The notes beneath the pieces were generated by a model, which searched no databases, was not told where the DNA came from, and saw nothing but the letters and a program-made list of their open reading frames with translations. Shown here in pieces: positions 16,990 through 25,413 of a DNA stretch of 64,000 nt. Both the position numbers and the translations under genes were made by a program. The DNA lies in contig NZ_BCQS01000017.1 in the NCBI RefSeq assembly GCF_001552195.1, forward strand, positions 1 to 64,000, given 5' to 3'. Source of the stretch: Actinomadura latina NBRC 106108 (lineage in GTDB: Bacteria; Actinomycetota; Actinomycetes; Streptosporangiales; Streptosporangiaceae). Positions within the stretch are counted from its first letter, which is position 1. Each line of letters opens with the position of its first letter.

Positions 16990-17065
16990 CGGCCGCCTGC
17001 GCGCGGCCCGGGGCACAGGTCCGAAGCCCCGGGGCCTCCCCGCGCGCATGCGGAGCCTTATGCGC

Positions 17066-18037
17066 TCATGCCGCCTGCCGGTGGTCGGCGTCGAGCAGGT
17101 GGTACAGCAGGAGCAGCTGAGTGATCGCCAGCGGGTCGCTGGTGCCGGCGTCGCCGAGCCTGCCGAGCGCCTCCGGGTCGGGGAGCGCGGCCCCGGCGCG
17201 GGGGCCGAGCCGTTCCCAGATGGCCTTCTTGACGACCTGGGACTCCTCGGGCGAGACGTAGCCGTGGACGTGCAGGGCGTCGACCGGGCGTCCGTCGGTG
17301 TCGCGGTGCAGCCGCAGGTGCATGGCGGTCTCGGTGTCGCCGGGCCCGCCGTCCAGGACGTCCACGAGTTCGGGGTGGTCGATCGTGGGGCGCAGCAGCA
17401 GCTCGGCGGACAGCGGCGTGCCGGGCGGGTCGAGGCGCTCGGCGACCGGGGCGAACCGGACGACGATGTCGGCGTGCTTGCGCTGCGGGCGGATGTAGGC
17501 GGCGCTCTCCGGTTCGCGGCGCGCCAGCTCCGCCATGACCTGCTCGGGGCTGTAGCCGCGCTTCTCGCAGTCGCGGCGCACCTTCCAGGAGTGGCGCAGC
17601 GGCTCCGGCGGGTCGAGGTAGACGGTGATGTCGAAGCAGGCCCGCGCCATCCGGGTGTGCAGCGGCAGCAGGCCCTCGACGATCACGAAGTCGCGGGGCT
17701 CGACCAGTTCCGGCCGGACGAGCTCGCCGGTCGAGTGGTCGTAGACGGGCTTCAGGATCGGCTCGCCCATCGACAGCAGCTGGAGGTGCTGCTCCATGAT
17801 GTCGATGTGGTTGCAGTCGGGGTGCAGCGCCGTGAACGGCTTGCCGGCCCGTTCCGCGCGGTCGTAGCGGTGGTAGTCGTCCACGCAGACGGCGGTCATC
17901 CGGTCCGCCCCCAGACACTGCACAAGCCCCCTGGTCAGCGTCGTCTTGCCCGCGGCGCTGTCCCCCGCGATGGCGAGCATGACGGGGCGGCGGCCGGACC
18001 CGCGCGCCCGGAGCATATGCACGATCCGATGGGGCAC
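17066..18037 (-). CDS. prk: Phosphoribulokinase
   Basis: Kinase of 323 residues that phosphorylates ribulose 5-phosphate to ribulose 1,5-bisphosphate, the RuBisCO substrate. The P-loop GDSAAGKT is at residues 25-32; the sequence CVDDYHRYDR (ribulose-phosphate binding) and HPDCNHIDIM are typical of bacterial PRK and rule out uridine kinase. GGAGG lies 6 bases before the GTG start at 18037. It is divergent from a NarL-type two-component pair and 4.5 kb from cbbLSX, so the Calvin genes here are grouped but not in one operon. Confidence 0.9.
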   Translation of the reverse strand: MPHRIVHMLRARGSGRRPVMLAIAGDSAAGKTTLTRGLVQCLGADRMTAVCVDDYHRYDRAERAGKPFTALHPDCNHIDIMEQHLQLLSMGEPILKPVYDHSTGELVRPELVEPRDFVIVEGLLPLHTRMARACFDITVYLDPPEPLRHSWKVRRDCEKRGYSPEQVMAELARREPESAAYIRPQRKHADIVVRFAPVAERLDPPGTPLSAELLLRPTIDHPELVDVLDGGPGDTETAMHLRLHRDTDGRPVDALHVHGYVSPEESQVVKKAIWERLGPRAGAALPDPEALGRLGDAGTSDPLAITQLLLLYHLLDADHRQAA

Positions 18038-18104
18038 CTGGCTCCTCCGTTCTGCGGAAACCAATTTTCGTCTAGGAGAGTATGGGGATGCGCGGTCGGG
18101 TTCG

Positions 18105-18173
18105 TCCCCCAATCGGGGGAGAGCGGGAGTGAAACGCGGAGGCGCCCTCCGCACCGGGGCTACTGATGAGTAG
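18105..18173. promoter_or_regulatory. Inverted repeats between prk and the response regulator
   Basis: Two short inverted repeats lie in the 160-base divergent region: TCCCCC-AATC-GGGGGA at 18105-18120 and CTACT-GATG-AGTAG at 18160-18173, the second 24 bases before the response-regulator start. They are candidate sites for the adjacent response regulator or for CbbR; nothing shows which. Confidence 0.4.
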
Positions 18174-18196
18174 CTTCCGGTTGTTATCGTGCCGGG

Positions 18197-18853
18197 ATGA
18201 GTGTCCCCGTACGCGTCGTCCTGGTCGACGACCACGAGATGATCCTCGCCGGGCTGCAGGCGATGCTGGCCGGGTTCTCCGGGCGGGTGCGCGTCGTCGG
18301 CCAGGCGGGGACGGGGGACGAGGCGACCCGGCTGGTGACCGCTCTCCGCCCGGACGTCGTTCTGCTCGACGTCCGGCTGGGCCCGGAGAGCGGCCTCGAC
18401 CTGTGCCGGCTGATCACCGGGCGCGTCCCGGAGACGCGGGTCGTGTTCCTGTCGGTCTACGACGACGAGCAGTACGTCTTCGAGGCGCTGCGCGCCGGGG
18501 CCGGCGGCTACCTCCTCAAGCGGGTGGACGGCCCCGAGCTCGTCCGGCGGCTGGAGGAGGTCGCGCGCGGCGAGACGGTCGTCGACCCGACGCTCGCCGG
18601 GCGGATGGCCGTCACGGCCGCGCGGCTGACCCGCGGCGAGTTCTGGCCGGGCGCCAACCGGGGCCTCACCCAGCGCGAGAGCGAGGTGCTGTCGCTGCTG
18701 GTCGGCGGCCTGTCGAACAAGGCGATCGCGGCGCGGCTCGTGCTGAGCGAGGAGACCGTGAAGAGCCACCTGCGCGCCCTCTACCGCAAGCTCGAGGTGA
18801 CCGACCGGTCGGCGGCGATCGCGGTCGCGCTGCGCGAGGGCCTGTTCCGGTGA
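18197..18853 (+). CDS. NarL/LuxR-type response regulator
   Basis: A 218-residue two-component regulator. The receiver domain (residues 5-125) has DDH, the phosphoacceptor in VVLLDVRLGP, a Ser in FLSVYDD and the conserved Lys in LLKRVDG. The LuxR-type helix-turn-helix (about 155-215; LTQRESEVLSLLVGGLSNKAIAARLVLSEETVKSHL) follows. Its stop overlaps the kinase start (GTGA), so the pair is coupled. Its position opposite prk suggests that it may control carbon fixation. Confidence 0.95.
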   Translation: MSVPVRVVLVDDHEMILAGLQAMLAGFSGRVRVVGQAGTGDEATRLVTALRPDVVLLDVRLGPESGLDLCRLITGRVPETRVVFLSVYDDEQYVFEALRAGAGGYLLKRVDGPELVRRLEEVARGETVVDPTLAGRMAVTAARLTRGEFWPGANRGLTQRESEVLSLLVGGLSNKAIAARLVLSEETVKSHLRALYRKLEVTDRSAAIAVALREGLFR

Positions 18854-20019
18854 CGTCGCCGCTGGAGTCGCTCGCCGACCGCGGGACCGACCTGCTCGTC
18901 CGCATCGCGGCCGTCGCCTGCTCCGACCGCGAGCTGCCCCGGATGGCGCAGGAGCTGGCCTGCCTCGTCGTCCGGTCCGCGCGGGCGCTGACGTTCTGCG
19001 ACGTGTACGTCCTGGACGAGGAGGAGCGCGCCCTCGAATGGTCGGGGCCGCCCGTCCCGCTGGGGGAGGGCGACGCCGGCTGGGTCGCCGCGCACGGCAG
19101 GGCCCGCCCGCACCCGGACGGGCGCGGCGCCGCGATCCCCGTGCACGGCGACGGCGGGGTGATCGCGGTCGTGGACGTCCGGTCCGCCGGGCCCGCGCCG
19201 CCGGAGGACCTCGCGCTCGTCACCGCGCTCGCCGGGCTGTTCGCGCCGGTGCTGTCGTCCTGCCGCCGGCTGCGCACCGCGCGCGAGCGCGAGCACGCGG
19301 CGGAGCGGTTCGCCGAGCGGGCCGTCGAGGCGCAGGAGGCGGAGCGGTCCCGGCTGAGCCGGGAGATCCACGACGGCATCGCGCAGCGGCTCGCCAGCCT
19401 CGGCTTCCACCTGTCGGCCGCCGAGCGGGCGCTGCCCGAGCACCATCCGGAGGCGCTGGCGCAGATCATGATGGCGCGGCGGCTGTGCGAGCTGTCGGCC
19501 GCCGAGACGCGCGCCGCGATCGGGGGGCTGCGGCCGCCCGTCCTGGACGACCTGGGCCTGTCGGCGGCCCTCGCCACCCTCGCGCGGGAGGCCGGGGACG
19601 GGCCGGGACCGTCCGGCGCGATCGACGTGACGGTGACCATCGAGGGCGAGCTGGAGGACGAGCTGCCCGACCACGTGCAGACCGCGCTGTACCGGATCGC
19701 GCAGGAGGCGGTCGGGAACAGCCTGCGGCACGCGTCCGCGAGCTGCGTCGACCTGCTGCTGGAGCACTCCCTCGACCGCGTCCGGCTGCGGGTCGCCGAC
19801 GACGGGACCGGGTTCTCCGTCCGGGACGTCCTCGCGCAGGGCCGCCGGCCCGACTGCTACGGGCTGCGCGGCATGCGGGAACGCGCCGAGCTGCTCGGCG
19901 GGCGGGTCGCGGTGAAGAGCCGGCCGGGCGCCGGGACGATCGTCGAGGCCGTCATCCCCGTCCCCGGCCGCCGCGGCGTCACTTCGAGTCGAGCACCCGG
20001 AAGGTCATCCCGGCCTTGA
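18850..20019 (+). CDS. Sensor histidine kinase (NarL-partner type)
   Basis: Histidine kinase of 389 residues starting with GTG. An N-terminal GAF-like sensor (about 10-145) has no membrane segment, so sensing is cytoplasmic. A HisKA_3 dimerisation domain with the phosphoacceptor His in SREIHDGIAQRLASLGFHLS follows. The HATPase_c domain has N-box QEAVGNSLRHA and G boxes VADDGTGF and GLRGMRERA. It is cognate to the overlapping response regulator. Its last 41 bases overlap the convergent enoyl-reductase-like gene, and its 3' end carries a short extra tail. Confidence 0.92.
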   Translation: MTSPLESLADRGTDLLVRIAAVACSDRELPRMAQELACLVVRSARALTFCDVYVLDEEERALEWSGPPVPLGEGDAGWVAAHGRARPHPDGRGAAIPVHGDGGVIAVVDVRSAGPAPPEDLALVTALAGLFAPVLSSCRRLRTAREREHAAERFAERAVEAQEAERSRLSREIHDGIAQRLASLGFHLSAAERALPEHHPEALAQIMMARRLCELSAAETRAAIGGLRPPVLDDLGLSAALATLAREAGDGPGPSGAIDVTVTIEGELEDELPDHVQTALYRIAQEAVGNSLRHASASCVDLLLEHSLDRVRLRVADDGTGFSVRDVLAQGRRPDCYGLRGMRERAELLGGRVAVKSRPGAGTIVEAVIPVPGRRGVTSSRAPGRSSRP

Positions 20020-21175
20020 CGAGGCGGTCGATCAGCGCGTCGCCCATCGCCGTCGCGGTCGTGACCTGCCCGGACGTCTCGGGCAGGTCGTCGTGGGCCA
20101 GGCACAGCGCCGACTCGGCCAGCATCTTCGCCGTCTCGGTGTAGCCGGGGTCGCCGCCCGCGACCTCGGTGACGACGCGCTTCCCGCCGCCCTCGCCGGC
20201 GAACTTCACGCTGAACCAGTTGCGGTCGCGCCGCTCGCGCGACGGCCCGTCGCCGGGGCTGCTGATCCGCAGCAGGAGGCGCCGGGTCGGCGGCAGCGCG
20301 GCGAGCGCGGTCAGGGCGCCGAAGCCCGTGGCCAGCGCGGCGGCGGTCGGGAGGTGCTTGACCGCGACGTAGTGGCCGTAGGAGAAGTCGGGGCCGTAGC
20401 GGTCGAGGGCCGCCGCCGACCGGGTGACGATCTGCGGGTCGATGGTGGGCAGCGGCAGCGGCCAGCCGTCCCCGACGCGGGCCTTCGGCGCCGGGCCGCG
20501 CGAGATCCGCACCTTGCGGCCGGCGGGCCGGTCCTCCAGCCTGCGGCGCTCCCGCTCGGCGCGCAGCATGCCGGGGGCGTCCCCGATGATGCCGACCGCC
20601 GAGTGCAGGGTGCCGCCGGACGCGGCCCCGCGGACCCGCACGAAGCCCTCGACGTGCAGCGGGACGCCTTCGGGAAGCTGCTTGACCGTGAAGTAGGCGC
20701 CGAGGTCGTGGGGGATCGAGTCGAACCCGCAGGCGTGCACGATCCGCGCTCCGCTGCTTAGGGCCTCCTGGTGGTACTTCACGTACATGCGGTCGACGAA
20801 CGTGGGCTCTCCGGTGATGTCGACGTAGTCGGTTCCGGCGCGCGCGCACGCCGCGACCAAGGGCTCGCCGTACTTGACGTAGGGGCCGACCGTGGTGATG
20901 ACGACGCGCGCTGATTCGGCGATGGCGTCGATCGAGGCGGCGTCGGTGGTGTCGGCGTGCAGCAGCGGCAGCTCGGCGCAGGCCGGGTCGATCTCGGCGA
21001 GCCGGTCGCGGACCGCCGCCAGCTTGGCCTGGTTGCGTCCGGCGAGGGCCCAGCGCGTGCCGGAGTCGGCGTGTTCGGCGAGGTACTCGGCGGTCAGGGC
21101 GCCGGTGAAGCCGGTGGCGCCGAACAGGACGACGTCGTAAGGGCGAGCAGGGTCGTAGCGGCGGTCGGCGGTCAT
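19979..21175 (-). CDS. Saccharopine dehydrogenase-like / trans-acting enoyl reductase
   Basis: NAD(P)-binding protein of 398 residues. The N-terminus (YDVVLFGATGFTGALTAEYLAEH) is a Rossmann fold, followed by the family's YVDITGEPTFVDRM and ACGFDSIPHDLGAYF. It resembles mycobacterial trans-acting enoyl reductases that complete phthiocerol/phenolphthiocerol lipids, and the broader saccharopine dehydrogenase-like family. A lipid substrate is plausible but not shown. It is convergent with the histidine kinase and overlaps its 3' end by 41 bases. Confidence 0.85.
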   Translation of the reverse strand: MTADRRYDPARPYDVVLFGATGFTGALTAEYLAEHADSGTRWALAGRNQAKLAAVRDRLAEIDPACAELPLLHADTTDAASIDAIAESARVVITTVGPYVKYGEPLVAACARAGTDYVDITGEPTFVDRMYVKYHQEALSSGARIVHACGFDSIPHDLGAYFTVKQLPEGVPLHVEGFVRVRGAASGGTLHSAVGIIGDAPGMLRAERERRRLEDRPAGRKVRISRGPAPKARVGDGWPLPLPTIDPQIVTRSAAALDRYGPDFSYGHYVAVKHLPTAAALATGFGALTALAALPPTRRLLLRISSPGDGPSRERRDRNWFSVKFAGEGGGKRVVTEVAGGDPGYTETAKMLAESALCLAHDDLPETSGQVTTATAMGDALIDRLVKAGMTFRVLDSK

Positions 21176-21298
21176 GATGCCCCTCTCACGGTTCCGAACC
21201 CGATTCTGTCCTCTCGGGCGCGAGCGATGTGCGGCGGGGCGCCGATGTGAGCGACCGCACTCCTCTAAGGTTGCTGCGATGACGGGAATGGTGGCGTG

Positions 21299-21475
21299 GT
21301 GACCGGGCTGGCCGTGGCGATGGACGTCGTCGCCGTGGGCTTCCTCGCGTTCTTCGTGGTGCTGCTGACGCGGGGGAGGAGCGCGCAGGGCGACGAGGGC
21401 GGACGATCCGTCGCCATGGTGCTGATCGCGGTCAGCCTGGGCCTGCTGTCGGTGTCGCTGTGGAGCCTGCCTTAG
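21299..21475 (+). CDS. Small membrane protein (two helices)
   Basis: A GTG-initiated frame of 58 residues with two hydrophobic helices (AMDVVAVGFLAFFVVLLT and VAMVLIAVSLGLLSVSLW) separated by a polar RGRSAQGDEGGR loop. Codon third positions are GC-rich like real genes. It overlaps the 3' end of the convergent cbbR by 44 bases. No family is recognised, and it could be spurious. Confidence 0.45.
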   Translation: MTGLAVAMDVVAVGFLAFFVVLLTRGRSAQGDEGGRSVAMVLIAVSLGLLSVSLWSLP

Positions 21476-22337
21476 CGGGCTCCCATCCCGGCGCGTCGAG
21501 CAGGTGCCGGACGAACAGCAGCGTCGTCGGGGTCGGCGCGGCGCCGCCGACCGCGTGCCAGGGCCGGTCGAGCGGCATGCCCGGCGCGTCCACCACCACC
21601 AGGCGCCCGGCGTCGAGTTCGGCGCCGACCGCGTCCCGCGACACGAGCGCGACCCCCAGCCCGGCCGCCGCGCCCGCGATGACCGCGCCGTTGGAGCCGA
21701 GCACGAGCCGGGGCGGCGCGACCTCGTGCTCGGTCAGGTAGGCGTCGGCGGTCGCCCGCGTCCCCGAGCCGGGCTCCCGCATGACCCAGGGGGTGCGGGC
21801 CGGCGCGAAACCGTCCGCGAGGCCGGGCGCTCCCACGACCACCAGCTCGTTCGGGCGCCGGGCCAGCACGGTGGCCGCGACCTCGGCGGGCGGGCGGCCG
21901 GCCAGCACCAGGTCGGCCTCGTGCGCGGCGAGGCTGCTCCACACCTGGCGGCGCGGCCCCACCTCGAGCGCCAGCTCCACGTCCGGCCAGCGCGTCCGGA
22001 ACGAGGCGAGCAGCTCGGGGAGGATCTGGTCGGCGGCCGTCGTCACCGCCGCCAGGCGCAGCGGCCCGCGTCCCGGGTCGGCCGCGCCGCGCGCCGCGGC
22101 CCGCCCCTCCTCCAGCAGCCCGAGGACCTGCCGCGCGTACCCGGCGTAGACGGCCCCGGCGGGGGTCAGCCGGAGGCCGCGGCCCACCCTCTGGACGAGT
22201 GCCACGCCGAGATCGCGGGTCAGCGCCGCGACCGCCGCCGAGACCGCCGACTCGGTCACGTACAGCCGACGCGCCGCCGCCCGCACCGACCCGGTGTCGG
22301 CGAGCGCGACGAACGTCCGCAGCCGCGCCTCCGTCAT
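21432..22337 (-). CDS. cbbR: LysR-type regulator, probable CbbR
   Basis: LysR-family activator of 301 residues. The winged helix-turn-helix (residues 1-60; RLRTFVALADTGSVRAAARRLYVTESAVSAAVAAL) is followed by a periplasmic-binding-protein-like effector domain. I start it at ATG 22337, preceded by GAGGAGG; the frame is open to 22397. It is divergent from cbbLSX, the standard CbbR arrangement, with inverted repeats in between. CbbR proteins sense Calvin-cycle metabolites and activate RuBisCO genes; that role is inferred from position and family. Confidence 0.85.
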   Translation of the reverse strand: MTEARLRTFVALADTGSVRAAARRLYVTESAVSAAVAALTRDLGVALVQRVGRGLRLTPAGAVYAGYARQVLGLLEEGRAAARGAADPGRGPLRLAAVTTAADQILPELLASFRTRWPDVELALEVGPRRQVWSSLAAHEADLVLAGRPPAEVAATVLARRPNELVVVGAPGLADGFAPARTPWVMREPGSGTRATADAYLTEHEVAPPRLVLGSNGAVIAGAAAGLGVALVSRDAVGAELDAGRLVVVDAPGMPLDRPWHAVGGAAPTPTTLLFVRHLLDAPGWEPAKAGSTATPTAGPG

Positions 22338-22353
22338 CTCCCGGCCTCCTCGT

Positions 22354-22404
22354 TCAAGTGAATGCTTGATTGTCACCGTAGAACACTTGATGGACATCGC
22401 AAGT
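22354..22404. promoter_or_regulatory. Clustered CbbR operator half sites
   Basis: Four TCAAG/CTTGA-type half sites lie in 51 bases of the divergent cbbR-cbbL region: TCAAGT 22354-22359, CTTGA 22365-22369, ACTTGA 22385-22390 and CAAGT 22400-22404. They form two inverted repeats, the first with a 6-base spacer, as expected for two LysR dimers at recognition and activation sites. The location starts 17 bases upstream of the cbbR start. Confidence 0.6.
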
Positions 22405-22537
22405 ATCGGGAGGCGAAGCTTCGAGGCGTCACGGTTGCACGCGACCGGGACGCGGCGCTCCGCTCCGAATCCCCCTGGGACATGCCGTCCTTCACCGGGG
22501 CGGTGCGCCGCGCCCGGTCGTCCAGGAAGGAGCGGCG

Positions 22538-23971
22538 ATGAGCTCGGGCAGATGGTCGGCGGGCGTGATCCCCTACGCGGAGATGGGCTACTGGCGTCCG
22601 GACTACGAGCCGAAGGACAGCGACATCCTCGCCGCCTTCCGGATCACGCCGCAGCCGGGCGTGCCGCCGGAGGAGGCGGGCGCGGCCGTGGCGGGCGAGT
22701 CGTCCACCGCGACGTGGACCGTCGTCTGGACGGACCGGCTCACCGCCTACGAGAACTACCAGGCCAAGTGCTACAAGGTGGAGCCGGTTCCCGGGCAGGA
22801 GAACCAGTTCATCGCCTACATCGCCTACGACCTCGACCTCTTCGAGGAGGGGTCGATCGCGAACCTGACGTCGTCCATCATCGGGAACGTCTTCGGGTTC
22901 AAGGCGCTGAAGGCGCTCCGCCTGGAGGACATGCGGATCCCGACCCACTACGTGAAGACGTTCCAGGGGCCGGCGCACGGCATCGTCATGGAACGCGAGT
23001 ACCTGGGCAAGTTCGGGCGTCCGCTACTGGGCGCCACGGTCAAGCCCAAGCTCGGGCTCTCGGCGCGCAACTACGGACGCGTCGTCTACGAGGCCCTCCG
23101 AGGCGGCCTCGACTTCACCAAGGACGACGAGAACATCAACTCCCAGCCGTTCATGCGCTGGCGCGACCGCTTCCTCTACTGCATGGAGGGCGTCCACAGG
23201 GCGCAGGCCGCCACGGGTGAGGTGAAGGGCCACTACCTCAACGTCACCGCCGCGACGATGGAGGACATGTACGAGCGCGCCGAGTTCGCCAAGGAACTGG
23301 GCAGCGTCATCGTGATGATCGACCTCACCATCGGTTACACGGCGATCCAGTCGATGGCCAACTGGGCGCGCAAGAACGGTCTCATCCTGCACCTGCACCG
23401 CGCGGGGCACTCCACCTACACGCGGCAGAAGTCGCACGGCGTGAACTTCCGCGTCATCGCCAAGTGGATGCGGCTCGCGGGCGTCGACCACATCCACGCG
23501 GGGACGGTCGTCGGCAAGCTGGAGGGCGATCCGAACAGCGTCCGCGGCTACTACGACACGCTCCGCCTGGACAAGGTGGAGGCCGACCCGGTGAAGGGCC
23601 TGTACTTCGACCAGGAATGGGCGTCGATGCCGGGCACGATGCCCGTCGCGTCCGGCGGCATCCACGCCGGGCAGATGCACCAGCTCCTGCATTACCTGGG
23701 CGAGGACTCGATCCTGCAGTTCGGCGGCGGGACGATCGGCCACCCGATGGGCATCGCCGCCGGCGCCACCGCCAACCGCGTCGCGCTCGAAGCGATGATC
23801 AAGGCGCGGAACGAGGGCCGCGACTACCTCGCCGAAGGCCCCGACATCCTGCGCGCCGCCGCCAAGCAGAGCCGCGAGCTGGACGTCGCCCTGTCCACCT
23901 GGGGCGATATCACCTTCACGTACGAATCCACCGACACCCCCGACGTTGTTGAGACCCCGGTGAGCGTCTGA
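22538..23971 (+). CDS. cbbL: RuBisCO large subunit, red-type form I
   Basis: Ribulose-bisphosphate carboxylase large chain of 477 residues; fixes CO2 onto RuBP. Catalytic signatures are intact: GATVKPKLGLS, the carbamylated lysine motif GGLDFTKDDENINSQPF, HRAGH, and loop-6 lysine in GTVVGKLEGD. Sequence such as NLTSSIIGNVFGFKALKALRLEDMRIP and the adjacent long small subunit and cbbX place it in red-type form IC/ID. AAGGAG lies just before the ATG. Its stop overlaps the cbbS start (TGATG). It is controlled most likely by the divergent CbbR. Confidence 0.97.
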   Translation: MSSGRWSAGVIPYAEMGYWRPDYEPKDSDILAAFRITPQPGVPPEEAGAAVAGESSTATWTVVWTDRLTAYENYQAKCYKVEPVPGQENQFIAYIAYDLDLFEEGSIANLTSSIIGNVFGFKALKALRLEDMRIPTHYVKTFQGPAHGIVMEREYLGKFGRPLLGATVKPKLGLSARNYGRVVYEALRGGLDFTKDDENINSQPFMRWRDRFLYCMEGVHRAQAATGEVKGHYLNVTAATMEDMYERAEFAKELGSVIVMIDLTIGYTAIQSMANWARKNGLILHLHRAGHSTYTRQKSHGVNFRVIAKWMRLAGVDHIHAGTVVGKLEGDPNSVRGYYDTLRLDKVEADPVKGLYFDQEWASMPGTMPVASGGIHAGQMHQLLHYLGEDSILQFGGGTIGHPMGIAAGATANRVALEAMIKARNEGRDYLAEGPDILRAAAKQSRELDVALSTWGDITFTYESTDTPDVVETPVSV

Positions 23972-24399
23972 TGCGAATCACTCAAGGAACCTTCTCGTAC
24001 CTGCCCGACCTCACCGACGAGGACATCGCCCGGCAGGTCGCCTACGCCCTCGACCAGGGCTGGCCCTGCTCCGTCGAGTTCACCGACGACCCGCACCCGC
24101 GCAACTCCTACTGGGAGATGTGGGGCCTGCCGATGTTCGACCTCGCCGACCCGGCCGGCGTCGTGTACGAGATCAACGAGTGCCGCAAGGCGTACCCGGA
24201 CCGCTACATCCGGCTGAACGCCTACGACGCCCGCTACGGGCGGCAGACCACGGCGCTGCAGTTCCTCGTGCAGCGTCCCGCCGAGGAGCCCGGCTTCCGG
24301 CTCGACCGGACCGAGACGTCCGACCGGCGCGTCCAGTACACGCTCCACCCCTACGCGCTCGACCGGCCGGAGGGCGACCGGTACGGAGCGGGACGTTGA
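23971..24399 (+). CDS. cbbS: RuBisCO small subunit, red-type
   Basis: A 142-residue small chain beginning MRITQGTFSYLPDLTDEDIARQV, with the conserved PRNSYWEMWGLPMFD segment. The C-terminal extension of about 30 residues (from ETSDRR on) matches the beta-hairpin of red-type small subunits, which builds the central barrel of the L8S8 enzyme. It overlaps cbbL by one base pair of start/stop and cbbX by a TTGA overlap, so cbbLSX is one tightly coupled operon. Confidence 0.95.
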   Translation: MRITQGTFSYLPDLTDEDIARQVAYALDQGWPCSVEFTDDPHPRNSYWEMWGLPMFDLADPAGVVYEINECRKAYPDRYIRLNAYDARYGRQTTALQFLVQRPAEEPGFRLDRTETSDRRVQYTLHPYALDRPEGDRYGAGR

Positions 24400-25346
24400 C
24401 CGAACGCCCCGGCTTCGGGATGCGCCAGAACGGCTCCCCGGTGGACTCTTCCCAAGCTCCCGCCACCGGGGAGCCGCTCCCCCCCGGCGCCCGCGTCGAC
24501 CTCGCCAGGGAGCGCGCCGAGTCGCAGGCGGACTCCGTCCTGGACGCCCTCGACGCCGAACTCGTCGGCCTCGCCCCCGTCAAGACCCGCATCCGGGAGA
24601 TCGCGGCGCTGCTGCTCGTGGACCGCGTCCGCGCCCGGTTCGGCATCGACTCCGGACGTCCCAACCTGCACATGTGCTTCACCGGCAGCCCCGGGACGGG
24701 CAAGACGTCCGTCGCCGTCCGGCTCGCCGAGCTGCTGCACCGCCTCGGCTACATCCGCCGCGGCCACCTCGTCTCCGTCACCCGCGACGACCTCGTCGGC
24801 CAGTACGTCGGCCACACCGCGCCCAAGACCAAGGAGGTCCTGAAGCGGGCCATGGGCGGCGTGCTGTTCATCGACGAGGCGTACTACCTGTACCGGGCCG
24901 AGAACGAGCGCGACTACGGGCAGGAGGCCATCGAGATCCTCCTCCAGGTCATGGAGAACCAGCGGGACGACCTGGTCGTCGTCCTCGCCGGCTACAAGGA
25001 CCGCATGGACTCCTTCTTCGCGTCCAACCCCGGCATGAGCTCCCGCATCGCCCACCACATCGACTTCCCCGACTACGAACCCGGCGAACTGGAGGCCATC
25101 GGACACCTGATGATGGAGCGGGAGGGTTACGGCCTCGCCCCCGAGGCCGAACCGGTCTTCCGCGACTACCTCTCCCGGCGCCGCGCGCAGCCCCGCTTCG
25201 CCAACGCCCGCTCCGTCCGGAACGCCATCGAACGCGCCCGCCTCCGCCACGCCAACCGCCTCCTGGCCCAGGGCGGCGACGTGGGCCGCGAAGACCTCAC
25301 CACCCTCCACCCGGACGACTTCCTCGCCAGCCGCGTCTTCAAGTGA
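24396..25346 (+). CDS. cbbX: Red-type RuBisCO activase CbbX (AAA+)
   Basis: AAA+ ATPase of 316 residues that removes inhibitory sugar phosphates from red-type RuBisCO by pulling on the CbbL C-terminal tail. Walker A GSPGTGKTS, Walker B VLFIDEAYYL and a sensor/arginine-finger segment around NPGMSSRIAHHIDFPDY are clear. The start is TTG at 24396 overlapping the cbbS stop; an in-frame ATG at 24420 is an alternative. RuBP-responsive regulation of CbbX is known for the family. Last gene of cbbLSX. Confidence 0.95.
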   Translation: MTERPGFGMRQNGSPVDSSQAPATGEPLPPGARVDLARERAESQADSVLDALDAELVGLAPVKTRIREIAALLLVDRVRARFGIDSGRPNLHMCFTGSPGTGKTSVAVRLAELLHRLGYIRRGHLVSVTRDDLVGQYVGHTAPKTKEVLKRAMGGVLFIDEAYYLYRAENERDYGQEAIEILLQVMENQRDDLVVVLAGYKDRMDSFFASNPGMSSRIAHHIDFPDYEPGELEAIGHLMMEREGYGLAPEAEPVFRDYLSRRRAQPRFANARSVRNAIERARLRHANRLLAQGGDVGREDLTTLHPDDFLASRVFK

Positions 25347-25379
25347 CCCACGTCACGTCCGATCCGGGGATGAGCCTCC

Positions 25380-25409
25380 ACATGTCCTAATGTTGGGTTG
25401 ACGACATGT
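25380..25409. promoter_or_regulatory. Inverted repeat upstream of the PAC2 gene
   Basis: ACATGTC at 25380-25386 and GACATGT at 25403-25409 form a 7-base inverted repeat with a 16-base spacer, ending 4 bases before the PAC2 start region. It could be an operator or a weak hairpin. No regulator gene is adjacent. Confidence 0.3.
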
Positions 25410-25413
25410 AGAG

